From NCBI GenBank assembly GCA_030646715.1, contig JAUSLJ010000005.1:186001-250000 (forward strand): DNA of 64,000 nt, read 5' to 3'. The notes under the pieces were generated by a model, which worked only from the letters and a program-made list of their open reading frames with translations, was not told the DNA's origin and made no database searches. Positions within the stretch are counted from its first letter, which is position 1; each line of letters starts with the position of its first letter. Origin of the DNA: Agitococcus sp. (GTDB taxonomy: Bacteria > Pseudomonadota > Gammaproteobacteria > Pseudomonadales > Moraxellaceae). This document shows positions 36,722 to 47,175 of the stretch, in pieces. The position numbers and the translations under genes are program-made.

Positions 36722-37300
36722 TTAGGATATATAGCCGCAAATTAAAAGACCTTCCGAGCTTTTTTGCGATATCACTTTTGCAGGGATTCCTCCGAGTGTT
36801 GCATTTCCCTCTGGAAAGCTTTTGTTTACAACGGCATTAGCTCCGATGGCTACATTATCGCCAATCACAATTTTACCAAACATTTTAACGCCTGGGCCAA
36901 TGTAGCAATTATCTCCAATTGTAGGAGCATCTGTACTTTTTCCAGCTTCTGTTCCGATGTTTACACAGACGTGTAAACGACAATTTGCACCAACTTTAGC
37001 ACCACCGTTGACTACTATTGTACCAGCATGAGCAATAGACAAGCCTGGTCCAAATACATTTATCGGAATTTCAAATCCTAGTTGTCGGCTCTGTAAGCGG
37101 TAACGATATCGAGTTAGCAGCCTCAGCAATTTATTTTTATTGCAATTTGTAAGATATTCGAGTTTTCTCATTGTTCTTTGAAACTTAAATATGTCATCAA
37201 ATAACAAATTCACGAGCGTTGCCTTTCTATTTAAAGACGCTCTATCTGCCTCAAGATATTTTAAGTAGTCATCATATGAGTTGATCATTTTTTTGCTCAT
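36722..37300 (-). CDS. Serine acetyltransferase-like hexapeptide transferase
   Basis: About 192 residues from ATG 37300; TTG 37342 and ATG 37288 are alternative starts, and no ribosome-binding site decides. The N-terminal helical part (DDYLKYLEADRASLNR) is followed by left-handed beta-helix hexapeptides: GLSIAHAGTIVVNGGAKVGANCRLHVCVNIG, APTIGDNCYIGPGVKMFGKIVIGDNVAIGANAVV, and GGIPAKVI. His in IAHAG is the catalytic-type residue of the CysE-like group. Oriented opposite to the rest of the locus. It may O-acetylate a sugar rather than serine. Confidence 0.75.
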   Translation of the reverse strand: MSKKMINSYDDYLKYLEADRASLNRKATLVNLLFDDIFKFQRTMRKLEYLTNCNKNKLLRLLTRYRYRLQSRQLGFEIPINVFGPGLSIAHAGTIVVNGGAKVGANCRLHVCVNIGTEAGKSTDAPTIGDNCYIGPGVKMFGKIVIGDNVAIGANAVVNKSFPEGNATLGGIPAKVISQKSSEGLLICGYIS

Positions 37301-37656
37301 TAACGTAGGATTGGTTGACGTTTCACAAAAAATACAAGCCAACGCACAAGATGAATTTTAACATCTCTTGTTAGCTTGGTTGGCATATATTAATACTAAT
37401 ACGCTACCACATTCTTTTGTGGTTAAAAATAAACCAACCTACTAAAAGTGTCGACAAATCTTACGAAAAGTAACACTAAATTCATATCGCTGGCGTAACT
37501 TCAGCAGTTTATCATCTAGCTCATCTCCGATTTTAAGTGGATTTGCCTTATGAGACTTTAAGAAAATATGACGTACTTGATACTCATGGTATATAATTGA
37601 AACCTTTAATTCTTGAATTCTTATCAAAATCCTTCCAAATAAGGACATTAAATTCT
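37301..37656. other. Intergenic region upstream of the polysaccharide operon
   Basis: A 356-bp AT-rich gap between divergent genes. It should hold the main promoter of the locus (see 37568-37597). A minus-strand frame at 37442-37648 lacks a start signal and family match. No ops/JUMPstart element was found. Confidence 0.5.
37568..37597 (+). promoter_or_regulatory. Candidate sigma70 promoter for the polysaccharide locus
   Basis: TATAAT (37592-37597) is a perfect -10, with ATGACG (37568-37573) 18 bp upstream matching four of six -35 positions. The 5' untranslated leader would be about 50-60 nt to ATG 37657. Confidence 0.5.
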
Positions 37657-38958
37657 ATGCGCGACTTCATTACTACTAAAACAGTTGCTGTGGTTGGTCT
37701 CGGTTATGTTGGTTTGCCCCTTGCCTTAGCATTTGGCAAAAAAATGAATACAATTGGATTTGATATTAGTGAGTCCAAACTAAAAGCTTATATGGAAGGA
37801 TACGACCCAACAGGAGAAATGGAGTCTGAGTCTTTTCAGCAATCCACGAAATTAACATTTACGACCAATCCATCCGAACTTAAAAAAGCAGACTTTATAG
37901 TTGTCGCTGTGCCTACTCCTATTGATAATGCCAAGCAACCCGATCTGTCACCTGTCGTTGGTGCAACAAAAGCGTTGGCTCCTCATTTGAAAAATGGCGT
38001 TATTATTATTTATGAGTCAACGGTATATCCTGGCGTAACAGAAGATATTTGCGCGCCTATTATTGAATCGCTCTCAGGAGTGAAGAGGGGATTAGGGTTT
38101 AAGCTGGGTTACTCTCCTGAGCGTATTGTGCCAGGAGATAAGACACATCGTTTAGAAACGATCACCAAAATCGTTTCAGGTGAAGATGCCGACTCTCTTG
38201 ACGCAATTGCTGCATTGTATGAGTCCGTAGTCGATGCGGGCGTTTATCGTGCGTCAAGTATTCGTGTGGCTGAAGCAGCTAAAGTTATAGAAAATACACA
38301 ACGCGACGTTAACATTGCTCTTGTCAATGAGTTGGCGGTGATTTTTAATCTTATGGGTATTGATACCATCGAAGTGCTAGAAGCTGCTGGGACGAAATGG
38401 AACTTTTTACCATTCCGTCCTGGTTTAGTGGGTGGTCATTGTATTGGCGTTGACCCTTATTATCTGACGCATAAAGTTCAAACATTGGGTTATAACCCTG
38501 AGGTGATTCTAGCAGCGAGGCGAATTAATGATCGCATGGGATCATATATTGCTCAGCAAGCTATCAAGAAAATGATTTTTGCGGGTTCAATGGGGCTGGG
38601 TGCTCGTATTCTAGTAATGGGTTTAACCTTTAAAGAAAACTGCTCAGACATTCGCAATACTAAAATTGTTGATATCATCACGGAGCTTGCGGAGTATGGG
38701 CTGGAAGTCGTTGTCTGGGATCCTGTTGCTGATGTACACGAGGCAAAGGAAGAATACAGTTTAAATTTGAAAAGTAGCCTAAATGATATTGGTATTGTTG
38801 ATGCTGTTATTGCAGCAGTCGCGCATACGGAGTTTAAAAACTTAGATATGGCTGAGTTAAAAAAACATACACGCGGCAACACCCCTTTTCTAGATATAAA
38901 AGCAGCATTTGATTTGGAAGCTCTTAAAGCTGTAGGCTTTAGTGTTTGGCGTCTTTAA
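37657..38958 (+). CDS. wbpA: UDP-N-acetyl-hexosamine 6-dehydrogenase (WbpA/TviB type)
   Basis: 433 residues from ATG 37657. NAD-dependent two-step oxidation of a UDP-HexNAc at C6 to the uronic acid. Motifs: VVGLGYVGLPLA (Rossmann), ESTVYPGVTE, YSPERIVPGDK, and the catalytic-Cys region FRPGLVGGHCIGVDPYYL. The start follows AAGGA with suitable spacing. The sequence does not distinguish UDP-GlcNAc from UDP-GalNAc oxidation by eye. The following wbpB- and wbpE-like genes favour the WbpA route to UDP-GlcNAc(3NAc)A-type sugars. Confidence 0.9.
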   Translation: MRDFITTKTVAVVGLGYVGLPLALAFGKKMNTIGFDISESKLKAYMEGYDPTGEMESESFQQSTKLTFTTNPSELKKADFIVVAVPTPIDNAKQPDLSPVVGATKALAPHLKNGVIIIYESTVYPGVTEDICAPIIESLSGVKRGLGFKLGYSPERIVPGDKTHRLETITKIVSGEDADSLDAIAALYESVVDAGVYRASSIRVAEAAKVIENTQRDVNIALVNELAVIFNLMGIDTIEVLEAAGTKWNFLPFRPGLVGGHCIGVDPYYLTHKVQTLGYNPEVILAARRINDRMGSYIAQQAIKKMIFAGSMGLGARILVMGLTFKENCSDIRNTKIVDIITELAEYGLEVVVWDPVADVHEAKEEYSLNLKSSLNDIGIVDAVIAAVAHTEFKNLDMAELKKHTRGNTPFLDIKAAFDLEALKAVGFSVWRL

Positions 38959-38977
38959 ATGAGCGATGGTTTAGTAA

Positions 38978-39967
<990 letters not shown>

Positions 39968-39986
39968 TTGCATGAGGAGTGATGTG

Positions 39987-40877
39987 ATGAAAATAGATTC
40001 TGATGTTTTAGAAAAGGCGATAGGGCATCGGTTTGATGTTTCAAGCTATGCAACTTTAGGTATGTCCGATGCCGTTCATGTTGGAGGGGTTCTCTCCTTT
40101 TTGGATAATCCCAAATATGCATCTGTTGTTAATGCTAATCCAAATATAAAAGGGATTTTTATAAAGGAAGCGGATAGCTGTTTGATTAGAAATGATGTTG
40201 AAAAACTTATTGTAGACGACCCTAAATGGTTCTTTTTTAGTGTCGTTAACTATCTCGGAAAAAACAAAAAGCGAGTAAAGAGTGTAATTTCCGATACGGC
40301 GTGTATTCATCCGTCAGCAGTCATCTCGGATGTGGGGGTTATTATTGAAGATGACGTTGTAATTGAACCCAATGTTGTTGTTATGTGCGATGTTATTATT
40401 AAAAAAAGAACAGTCATTCGTGCAGGAGCCGTGATTGGAGTTGATGGCTATGAGCATAAGAAAACAACAAAGGGCGTATTATCTGTTGTGCATGATGGCG
40501 TTGTTATAATTTGCGAGGATGTAGAGGTTGGTGTTAATTCTTTTGTTGCTAAAGGCTTTGATTATAGAGCAACTATTGTCGGTGCTGAAACAAAGATAGA
40601 TGCGCTTGTTCATTATGCTCATGGAGTGCAATGTGGCAAAAGATGCTTAATCGTTGCAAATGCTATGCTTGGCGGAAATGTAACTATCGGTGATGACGTT
40701 TGGATTGGGCCTTCGGCATCAATTGCGAATCGCCTGACCATCGGTAATGGAGCGTTTGTCACAATGGGGTCGGTTGTAACAAAAAGCGTTAAAGAAAATG
40801 AGAAAGTAACAGGAAATTTTGCTATCCCACATCATCTTTTTCTCCAAAATCTAAAAAGAAGCGTTTCAAATGATTGA
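39987..40877 (+). CDS. LpxD-like hexapeptide N-acyltransferase in the WbpD position
   Basis: 296 residues from ATG 39987 (GAGGAG 7 nt upstream). It keeps the LpxD layout: an N-terminal ~100-residue nucleotide-binding-like domain (LEKAIGHRFDVSS to FFFSVVNYL), then a left-handed beta-helix (about 105-275) with GAVIGVDGYEH, VEVGVNSFVAKG, VHYAHGVQCGKRC and GGNVTIGDDVWIGPSASI. His in VHYAHG aligns with the catalytic His region of LpxD. WbpD proper is only about 190 residues, so this is a different acyltransferase doing the N-acylation of the 3-amino sugar. The acyl group could be longer than acetyl. The stop overlaps wbpE by 8 bp. Confidence 0.8.
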   Translation: MKIDSDVLEKAIGHRFDVSSYATLGMSDAVHVGGVLSFLDNPKYASVVNANPNIKGIFIKEADSCLIRNDVEKLIVDDPKWFFFSVVNYLGKNKKRVKSVISDTACIHPSAVISDVGVIIEDDVVIEPNVVVMCDVIIKKRTVIRAGAVIGVDGYEHKKTTKGVLSVVHDGVVIICEDVEVGVNSFVAKGFDYRATIVGAETKIDALVHYAHGVQCGKRCLIVANAMLGGNVTIGDDVWIGPSASIANRLTIGNGAFVTMGSVVTKSVKENEKVTGNFAIPHHLFLQNLKRSVSND

Positions 40878-41955
40878 GTTTATAGATTTAAAGTCACAAC
40901 AACTCCGTATCAAAGACAAGATTGATGCAGGTATTCAGCGTGTATTGTCACATGGTCAATATATTCTTGGCCCAGAGGTGAGCGAGCTGGAAGAAAAGCT
41001 AGCCGCTTTTGTAGGCGTAAAGTACTGCATTAGTTGCGCTAATGGTACTGATGCCCTGCAAATTGCCCAGATGGCCTTTGGTATTGGTCCGGGCGATGAA
41101 GTTATTACGCCTGGTTTTACTTACATTGCGACAGCGGAAACGGTGGCATTGTTAGGCGCAAAACCAGTTTATGTTGATGTTAATCCACGAACATATAACT
41201 TAGATCCACAACTGTTGGAAGCGGCAATCACTTCGCGCACTAAGGCTATTATTCCTGTTTCATTATATGGTCAGTGTGCTGATTTTGACGCTATCAATGC
41301 AATTGCGGCTAAACATGGTATCCCAGTTATTGAAGATGCTGCGCAGAGCTTTGGTGCAACCTATAAAGGCAAGCGTTCAGGTAATTTAACTACCGTGGCT
41401 TGTACAAGTTTTTTCCCAAGTAAGCCATTGGGTTGTTACGGCGATGGTGGTGCTATTTTTACCAATGATGCAGAGCTGGCAAAGGTGATGCGTCAAATTG
41501 CTCGTCATGGTCAGGATAGGCGATATCATCATATTCGCGTGGGTATAAACAGTCGTTTAGATACTTTGCAGGCGGCAATTCTACTACCAAAGCTCGAAAT
41601 TTTTGCTGAAGAACTCGCTCTTCGTCAGCAGGTGGCAAAGGTCTATGATGGCTTGCTGAACGATATTGGAATCAGTAGTACTCCGTTTATCGAAGAGTAC
41701 AATACTAGCGCATATGCTCAATATACAATTCAAGTCAGCGACCGTGATGAGTGGCAAGCCAAGCTTCAAGATGCTGGAGTTCCTACAGCGGTACATTACC
41801 CGATTCCTCTCAATAAACAACCTGCTGTAGCAGATGATAATGCTCATTTGCCTGTAGGCGATGCAATTGCAGAACGTGTAATGAGTTTGCCGATGCATCC
41901 TTATTTAGATGAAGCTAGCGTTAAGAGTATAGTTTCTAAGCTCTTTGATATTTAA
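40870..41955 (+). CDS. wbpE: DegT/DnrJ/EryC1/StrS aminotransferase, WbpE-like
   Basis: 361-residue PLP enzyme transferring an amino group to the 3-keto-sugar nucleotide. Motifs: CANGTDALQIA near the N-terminus, TPGFTYIATAE, EDAAQSFGATYKGKRSG (PLP-Asp), and TSFFPSKPLGCYGDGGA, where the Lys in FPSKPLG forms the Schiff base. RHGQDRRYHHIRVGINSRLDTLQAAIL follows. It starts inside the preceding gene (8-bp overlap), so it is translationally coupled to it. Completes the wbpA-wbpB-acyltransferase-wbpE module. Confidence 0.93.
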   Translation: MIEFIDLKSQQLRIKDKIDAGIQRVLSHGQYILGPEVSELEEKLAAFVGVKYCISCANGTDALQIAQMAFGIGPGDEVITPGFTYIATAETVALLGAKPVYVDVNPRTYNLDPQLLEAAITSRTKAIIPVSLYGQCADFDAINAIAAKHGIPVIEDAAQSFGATYKGKRSGNLTTVACTSFFPSKPLGCYGDGGAIFTNDAELAKVMRQIARHGQDRRYHHIRVGINSRLDTLQAAILLPKLEIFAEELALRQQVAKVYDGLLNDIGISSTPFIEEYNTSAYAQYTIQVSDRDEWQAKLQDAGVPTAVHYPIPLNKQPAVADDNAHLPVGDAIAERVMSLPMHPYLDEASVKSIVSKLFDI

Positions 41956-41959
41956 GGTT

Positions 41960-43333
41960 ATGCGACTGTTTACAAAGTTAAATAATGTTACGCAGTCTAC
42001 TTTTGCGCGCGCCGTTGCCGTATTAATGGGGGGAACTATATTTGGTCAAGCGTTAGCGATTTTGGCGTTGCCGCTTCTCACTAGATTATATACCCCAGAG
42101 GATTTTAGTGTACTTGCCGTATATTCAGCTTTGCTAGGTGTTCTGTCTATTGTCTCAACTCTAAGGCTAGATGTTGCCATTCCTATGCCTAAAAAAAGTG
42201 AAGATGCGGCAAATCTTCTAGTTCTTGCTGTTTTTTTTGTATTGCTAACCTCTAGTCTAGTAATGGCTCTAATATGGGTTATTCCTTACGATGTGATAGC
42301 CAAGTCTCCTATATCTGTTTTGTCAGCATACCTTTGGATGATTCCTTTGGGGATATTATTGGCGGGACTGTATAACGCTTTGCAGTTTTGGGCTATTCGA
42401 AATAAGTCCTTTATGTTGATATCTCATACTCGTATAACACAATCTGTTATGGCTGTATCTGTACAGATAGGGTTTGGCTTTTGGGGGTTGATGCCGTTAG
42501 GGTTGTTGTTAGGTTATGTATGTAGTAACGGTGGTGGCGTACTAGGGTTGAGCAAAGATGTATGGCAAAAAGACAAAAAATCTTTTAATGCTGTATCGTT
42601 TGCAAGCATGAAAAAAACGTTATACGAATACAGGCGTTTTCCCCAGTATTCAACATTTGAGGCTTTTGCTAATAGTGCAGCAATACAAATCCCCATAATT
42701 TTTATTGCAGCGTTGGCTATTGGGCCAGATGCAGGATATTTAATGTTGGCTATGCGTGTAATGCAAGCTCCTATGACATTAATAGGCAGTTCTATTGCAC
42801 AGGTTTATTTAGCACGCGCACCCGAGGAGTATCGAAAAGGTAATCTGCAACTTTTTACTGTAGATGTTTTTGGCGGGTTATTAAAAACAGGAATTGGCCC
42901 CATTATTTTTGCAGGAATTGTGGCTCCATATATTTTTCCAATTGTTTTTGGCGATACATGGTCGCGTGCAGGCATTTTAATTACATGGATGACCCCTTGG
43001 TTTATTTTTAATTTTCTAGCATCACCGATATCAATGGCAATTCAAGTATTGGGTCACCAGTATTTAGCACTGCTTCTTCAAATTTTTGGTTTTTTCCTTC
43101 GATTAGGCTTTGTTATTGCTGCCTCCATATATGTAAAAGGTAGTATTTCAGAAGCTTACGCAGTGTCTGGGGCAGTTTTCTATTTAGTTTACTTGATTAT
43201 AATTCTCAAGTTGACTCATATAGGCATTGCTGTTTTGTTTAATGAAATCAAGAACAGTATTTACTATATTTTGGCGTGGAGTGCTTTTGGGGGAGTGGTC
43301 GCGTTGCTTTTGACATATTTTCTACGTTTATAA
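41960..43333 (+). CDS. wzx: Wzx-type polysaccharide flippase
   Basis: 457-residue polytopic membrane protein of the MATE/PST flippase fold, with about 12 hydrophobic segments starting VLMGGTIFGQALAILALPLLTRLYTPEDFSVLAVYS. It translocates the lipid-linked repeat unit across the inner membrane. ATG 41960 is preferred over TTG 41945, which overlaps wbpE. Only AAGG close by serves as ribosome-binding site. Base composition becomes AT-rich from here to about 51.7 kb, as is usual for the specific part of such loci. Confidence 0.88.
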   Translation: MRLFTKLNNVTQSTFARAVAVLMGGTIFGQALAILALPLLTRLYTPEDFSVLAVYSALLGVLSIVSTLRLDVAIPMPKKSEDAANLLVLAVFFVLLTSSLVMALIWVIPYDVIAKSPISVLSAYLWMIPLGILLAGLYNALQFWAIRNKSFMLISHTRITQSVMAVSVQIGFGFWGLMPLGLLLGYVCSNGGGVLGLSKDVWQKDKKSFNAVSFASMKKTLYEYRRFPQYSTFEAFANSAAIQIPIIFIAALAIGPDAGYLMLAMRVMQAPMTLIGSSIAQVYLARAPEEYRKGNLQLFTVDVFGGLLKTGIGPIIFAGIVAPYIFPIVFGDTWSRAGILITWMTPWFIFNFLASPISMAIQVLGHQYLALLLQIFGFFLRLGFVIAASIYVKGSISEAYAVSGAVFYLVYLIIILKLTHIGIAVLFNEIKNSIYYILAWSAFGGVVALLLTYFLRL

Positions 43334-43450
43334 TGTTTGTTATATTGAAGAGTAAACCTAGATAGATTACTGGTAATTTGTGAAAGCAAGCGGACTAAAT
43401 TAACAATTTATTATTTTTTTGCATAAATTATGCTTAGGTGTTTATACTAA

Positions 43451-44662
43451 ATGAGTCAACTCTTTGAGTCTAGAAATTATAGTTTGGGCTTCTATGGTAT
43501 TGTTTTATATAGTTTGCTTCGAATAGCGGAGCTGACTTATTTTCAAAGTCCTACACCAGAGTTATTCTACTTATTTGTTTTTCTTGCCATGTTAACACCG
43601 CTGTATATATTAAAAGAAGTTATGGATGGCACTTTTAAGCTGACGTACGGTAAAGTGTTAATGGTGGTTTTGATGCTTTCTTTAGTATCTGTCGTTACGT
43701 TGCAGTTCTTTTTTCTAAAACAAAATATTTATGATCAAGATGGTCGTTCAGTATTTGAATATACGAAAGGTTTAATCTACACCGCTTACGTTTGGCTTTT
43801 AATTGGAGCCGCTATCAGCAATTCAAGAGTTAGAGCGTCATTATGGATGCCTTTTTTACTTTTGGGCAGCTGTTTTTGGTTGTTAAAAATGGGTGCTTTT
43901 GGTGGGATATTTGTTGATTATAATATATTATCAGTGTTGTATGGTACTGAAAGGATGTCTCATTTAGCGATCGAAGATTATGTGGTTTTTATTTGCATGG
44001 CAGCTTATATATTGTCTCCGAGAGTCATTAAACCTGTTGTTTTTTTGGGGTTTTTGTTGTTGGTTCTTATGTGTGGAGGCCGGTCTGCGCTTTTTATGAG
44101 TGTGCTAAGTATATTTATTTTTGAATATAAAAATAAAGAATATAAACTGTATAAAAATTATATTTACATCGTTGCATTTTTTTCTATTGTTGTGGTTTTA
44201 TCTGGAATAGGTTTGGATTATTCGGATGATTCGGTACGTAAAATGTTACTACTTGACGGTTTGGATTCTGATCTTTCTAAGCAGGAGCGTGATGTTTTGC
44301 TATCGAGTGGATTTTTGAGTTTACAACATCAGGCTCTTATAGGAGATCCAAATATTATAGTTAGTATGTTTGGCACACTGGGAGCTTATATTCATAATAT
44401 TGTTAGTGCGTGGCAGTTTTTTGGGATTTTTATATTTGCTTTGTTGATTTGGTGCCTGATTTACTCTATAAAAAATGTGATTTTAATTTCTGATGTATGT
44501 GGAAGTAAAAATGTGGTTGTTAATTTTGGAGTTTTAACTCTGATTTACACGGTAATTAGTGTCGTATTTACTAAGTTTGTGGGTTTTAGCTTTTTGTGGT
44601 TTTCTATAGGCTTTTGGTGTTTTTACGATGCGCGAAGACCATTTTCAGCTAAGTTGAGATGA
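43451..44662 (+). CDS. wzy: Putative Wzy-type polysaccharide polymerase
   Basis: 403 residues with about 10-11 membrane segments and a large periplasmic loop (roughly 255-315) containing acidic and basic residues, the topology of Wzy. Sequence identity is generally low in this family, so the call rests on topology, size and position right after wzx. The segment LLLVLMCGGRSALFMSVLSIFIFEYK recalls the GRSA-type motif of O-antigen polymerases/ligases. No other polymerase candidate lies in the locus. Confidence 0.75.
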   Translation: MSQLFESRNYSLGFYGIVLYSLLRIAELTYFQSPTPELFYLFVFLAMLTPLYILKEVMDGTFKLTYGKVLMVVLMLSLVSVVTLQFFFLKQNIYDQDGRSVFEYTKGLIYTAYVWLLIGAAISNSRVRASLWMPFLLLGSCFWLLKMGAFGGIFVDYNILSVLYGTERMSHLAIEDYVVFICMAAYILSPRVIKPVVFLGFLLLVLMCGGRSALFMSVLSIFIFEYKNKEYKLYKNYIYIVAFFSIVVVLSGIGLDYSDDSVRKMLLLDGLDSDLSKQERDVLLSSGFLSLQHQALIGDPNIIVSMFGTLGAYIHNIVSAWQFFGIFIFALLIWCLIYSIKNVILISDVCGSKNVVVNFGVLTLIYTVISVVFTKFVGFSFLWFSIGFWCFYDARRPFSAKLR

Positions 44663-44864
44663 GTTTTTATTAGGGCATGCTTTTTTGAGTGCCTTGTAAT
44701 AAAAATTTCAATTGATCGCTATAAGTTATGTGAGAAGCCTCTATTATGGTAAATCATTATGAAATGTCTTTTTCAGCTTGAAGTTGATTCGTATTTGTGG
44801 ATTGGCCGTCTGATAGGCGTGGTAGTTTAAACAATTTTTGATTGTAATAATTAAGGTTTCAACA

Positions 44865-45962
44865 ATGAAAAGAATAGAATATATTTATTTTTTTGCTAGC
44901 TCAGGTGTTAATAAAAAAATAAAAGGAACAGTAAATGCCCTTAACGATTTGGGTTTTTTAGCTGATGATATTCCAATCACTGGAAGCTTTTTTAGTCGTC
45001 GTGTTAATTTGATTTTTAATTTGGTGACCACTAAAGCAGATATCATTATACTAAGGCATGATTTTCTTCTAGCAGCTTTGTATTTACCATTTTTTATTTT
45101 TCTTCGTTGTATGGGTAAAAAAATAATTGTAGATATTCCAAGTCCTTTAATTGTCGCTGCTAAAGAGCATTTTTCAATACATAATTTTTCTTTTGCGGGC
45201 TTAGTTAAAATAGTACTTTTATTCGTTCAACATCCATGGTCATTATGGCCTGTGAATTTAATTTTAGAATATGCAGAAGAGTCGAGATTTTTTTCATTTG
45301 GCTTGAAAAGTAAGATTTTATATACCACAAATGGTATAGATGTAAGTCAGATTCCATCTATACCGGTTAAAGAAAGTTATGATGGTAATTTCAATATGAT
45401 TGCTGTAGGTGAGATTGCATTTTGGCATGGATATGATCGCTTGATAAAGGGCATGAGAGATTTTTTCATGCTTCATCCAGAACAGAAAAAGTCGATTTTT
45501 TTTCATGTTGTAGGGGCGGGAAGTGATGTCGAAAATTTGAAAAAAATGGCAGATGAGTTAGGACTAAGTGAGAATGTAATTTTCCATGGGCATAAGACTG
45601 GAGATGCTTTAAGTAGTATTTATGCGAATGCCAATTTAGCAGTTGGCACTTTAGGATTACACCGTAAAGCAGGTTCGAATGCTTCACCTTTAAAAAATAG
45701 AGAGTATTGTGCATATGGACTACCATTTGTAATGTCTCATTTTGATGCTGACTTTGCTAATGATGTGTTTTTTTGTTTACAGGAGGCCCCAACAGATGAT
45801 CCGGTCAATGTTAGTCATTTGTTGAGTTGGGCATCTGATCAGACACGTTGCTCTCCAGACGGTAGGCAGGCAATAAAGGATTATGCATATAAGTTTTTAG
45901 ATTTTAGATTTAAGTGGAAAAAAATTCTAGATGAGTTAGAGGCGGGTAATACAACTCGATAG
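44865..45962 (+). CDS. Glycosyltransferase, family 4-like
   Basis: 365 residues from ATG 44865; TAAGG lies 8 nt upstream, whereas TTG 44838 has none. GT-B fold. The C-terminal half has FNMIAVGEIAFWHGYDRLIKGM, ENVIFHGHKTGDALSSIYANANLAVGTLGLHRKAGSNASP and NREYCAYGLPFV, the donor-binding region. The acceptor and sugar cannot be told. It probably adds one sugar of the repeat unit at the cytoplasmic face. Confidence 0.85.
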   Translation: MKRIEYIYFFASSGVNKKIKGTVNALNDLGFLADDIPITGSFFSRRVNLIFNLVTTKADIIILRHDFLLAALYLPFFIFLRCMGKKIIVDIPSPLIVAAKEHFSIHNFSFAGLVKIVLLFVQHPWSLWPVNLILEYAEESRFFSFGLKSKILYTTNGIDVSQIPSIPVKESYDGNFNMIAVGEIAFWHGYDRLIKGMRDFFMLHPEQKKSIFFHVVGAGSDVENLKKMADELGLSENVIFHGHKTGDALSSIYANANLAVGTLGLHRKAGSNASPLKNREYCAYGLPFVMSHFDADFANDVFFCLQEAPTDDPVNVSHLLSWASDQTRCSPDGRQAIKDYAYKFLDFRFKWKKILDELEAGNTTR

Positions 45963-46014
45963 GCTCTCTTCCTTGCATAACTTGGAATGCTATTACTGGC
46001 ATATGGATACTTGA

Positions 46015-47151
46015 ATGGCTATCATGACAGAATCAACATCTAATATTTTAATAAATGCTAGTAATCTGCATGTGGGTGGAGGGATTCAGGTTGCAGTGTC
46101 TTTTATTGACTCTCTCAGTCGTATGGGCAATATAGAAAAAGAAATTCATGTGGTTGTGTCATCGGAAGTGGATTTTAATCTTCAACAACTCCAATTGAAT
46201 CCTAATGTTTTTTTAAGCTACAGAGTTATAGATGTTTACGGGTTAAGTACATTGTGGTCGGATTTTGGTAAATCATTAAAAGCGTATGATCTTATTTTTA
46301 CAGTATTTGGACCTCTGTATCTCTTGGGCTATAAGGGAATTCAAATAACTGGATTTGCTCAGGCTTGGATTATTTATCCAGAGAATGAAGCGGCATTAAC
46401 CTTGTCACTTCTGGAACGCGTTAAAACGCGATTGAAATTCTTTATACATTCTCTTTTTTTTAGTAGAGCAGATAAATTAATTGTTGAACTAGAGCATGTC
46501 CGAAAAAGGTTGATTTCTATGGGGATTACGACTTCAAATAAGGTTGAAGTAGTCCATAATTGTTTGTCAAGTTTATATTTAGATATTAATAAATGGCAGC
46601 CTCTCAATAACAAGATTTTAACTAAGAGCTTCTCAATAGGATTTGTCGGGCGTGATTATCTTCATAAAAATACTATAATTTTTCCGCAAATAAAAAAAAA
46701 TCTACTTGATAAATATAGTATAGACGTAGATTTTTATGTCACATTATCTGATGAGGAGTGGCAGTTAAAATCTGAGGATTTTAGGCGTGTTATTAATAAT
46801 GTTGGCGTTTTAAGTGTAGCACAATGCCCATCTTTCTATAAAGAAATGGATGCAGTGATCTTTCCTAGTTTGCTTGAGTGTTTCTCTGCAACGCCACTTG
46901 AGGCAATGGCTATGGGAAAGCCATTATTTGCATCAAACCGCGATTTTGTTCGTGATGTTTGTGGTAATTATGCTTTATATTTCGATCCAATGAATCCAGA
47001 TTCGGCGGCAGATATTATTGCTTGGTATATAAGAAATCGTGCAGGAGGTGATCAGTCATTTCTTTCTGATGCGCGTCAGTATGCGGAGAGCTTCTCTAGT
47101 GCAAAACAAAGAGCTGTTGATTATGTTGCTATTATACAGAAAATGATCTGA
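46015..47151 (+). CDS. Glycosyltransferase, GT4/group 1
   Basis: 378 residues. The N-terminus, LINASNLHVGGGIQVAVSFIDSL, is the acceptor-side Rossmann start. The C-terminal donor motif is FPSLLECFSATPLEAMAMGKPLFAS, a proper E-x7-E (Glu-Cys-Phe-Ser-Ala-Thr-Pro-Leu-Glu). ATG 46024, three codons in, is an alternative start. The specific sugar is unknown. Confidence 0.87.
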   Translation: MAIMTESTSNILINASNLHVGGGIQVAVSFIDSLSRMGNIEKEIHVVVSSEVDFNLQQLQLNPNVFLSYRVIDVYGLSTLWSDFGKSLKAYDLIFTVFGPLYLLGYKGIQITGFAQAWIIYPENEAALTLSLLERVKTRLKFFIHSLFFSRADKLIVELEHVRKRLISMGITTSNKVEVVHNCLSSLYLDINKWQPLNNKILTKSFSIGFVGRDYLHKNTIIFPQIKKNLLDKYSIDVDFYVTLSDEEWQLKSEDFRRVINNVGVLSVAQCPSFYKEMDAVIFPSLLECFSATPLEAMAMGKPLFASNRDFVRDVCGNYALYFDPMNPDSAADIIAWYIRNRAGGDQSFLSDARQYAESFSSAKQRAVDYVAIIQKMI

Positions 47152-47175
47152 TTTCATCATTATGAGGGGGTATCA

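Noticed and set aside
37442-37648. 68-residue minus-strand frame in the gap before wbpA
   Set aside because: It begins across the wbpA leader and candidate promoter, has no ribosome-binding site and resembles nothing I know.
37301-37656. JUMPstart/ops antitermination element
   Set aside because: GGCGTAAC near 37490 is not GGCGGTAG, and the longer JUMPstart consensus is absent.
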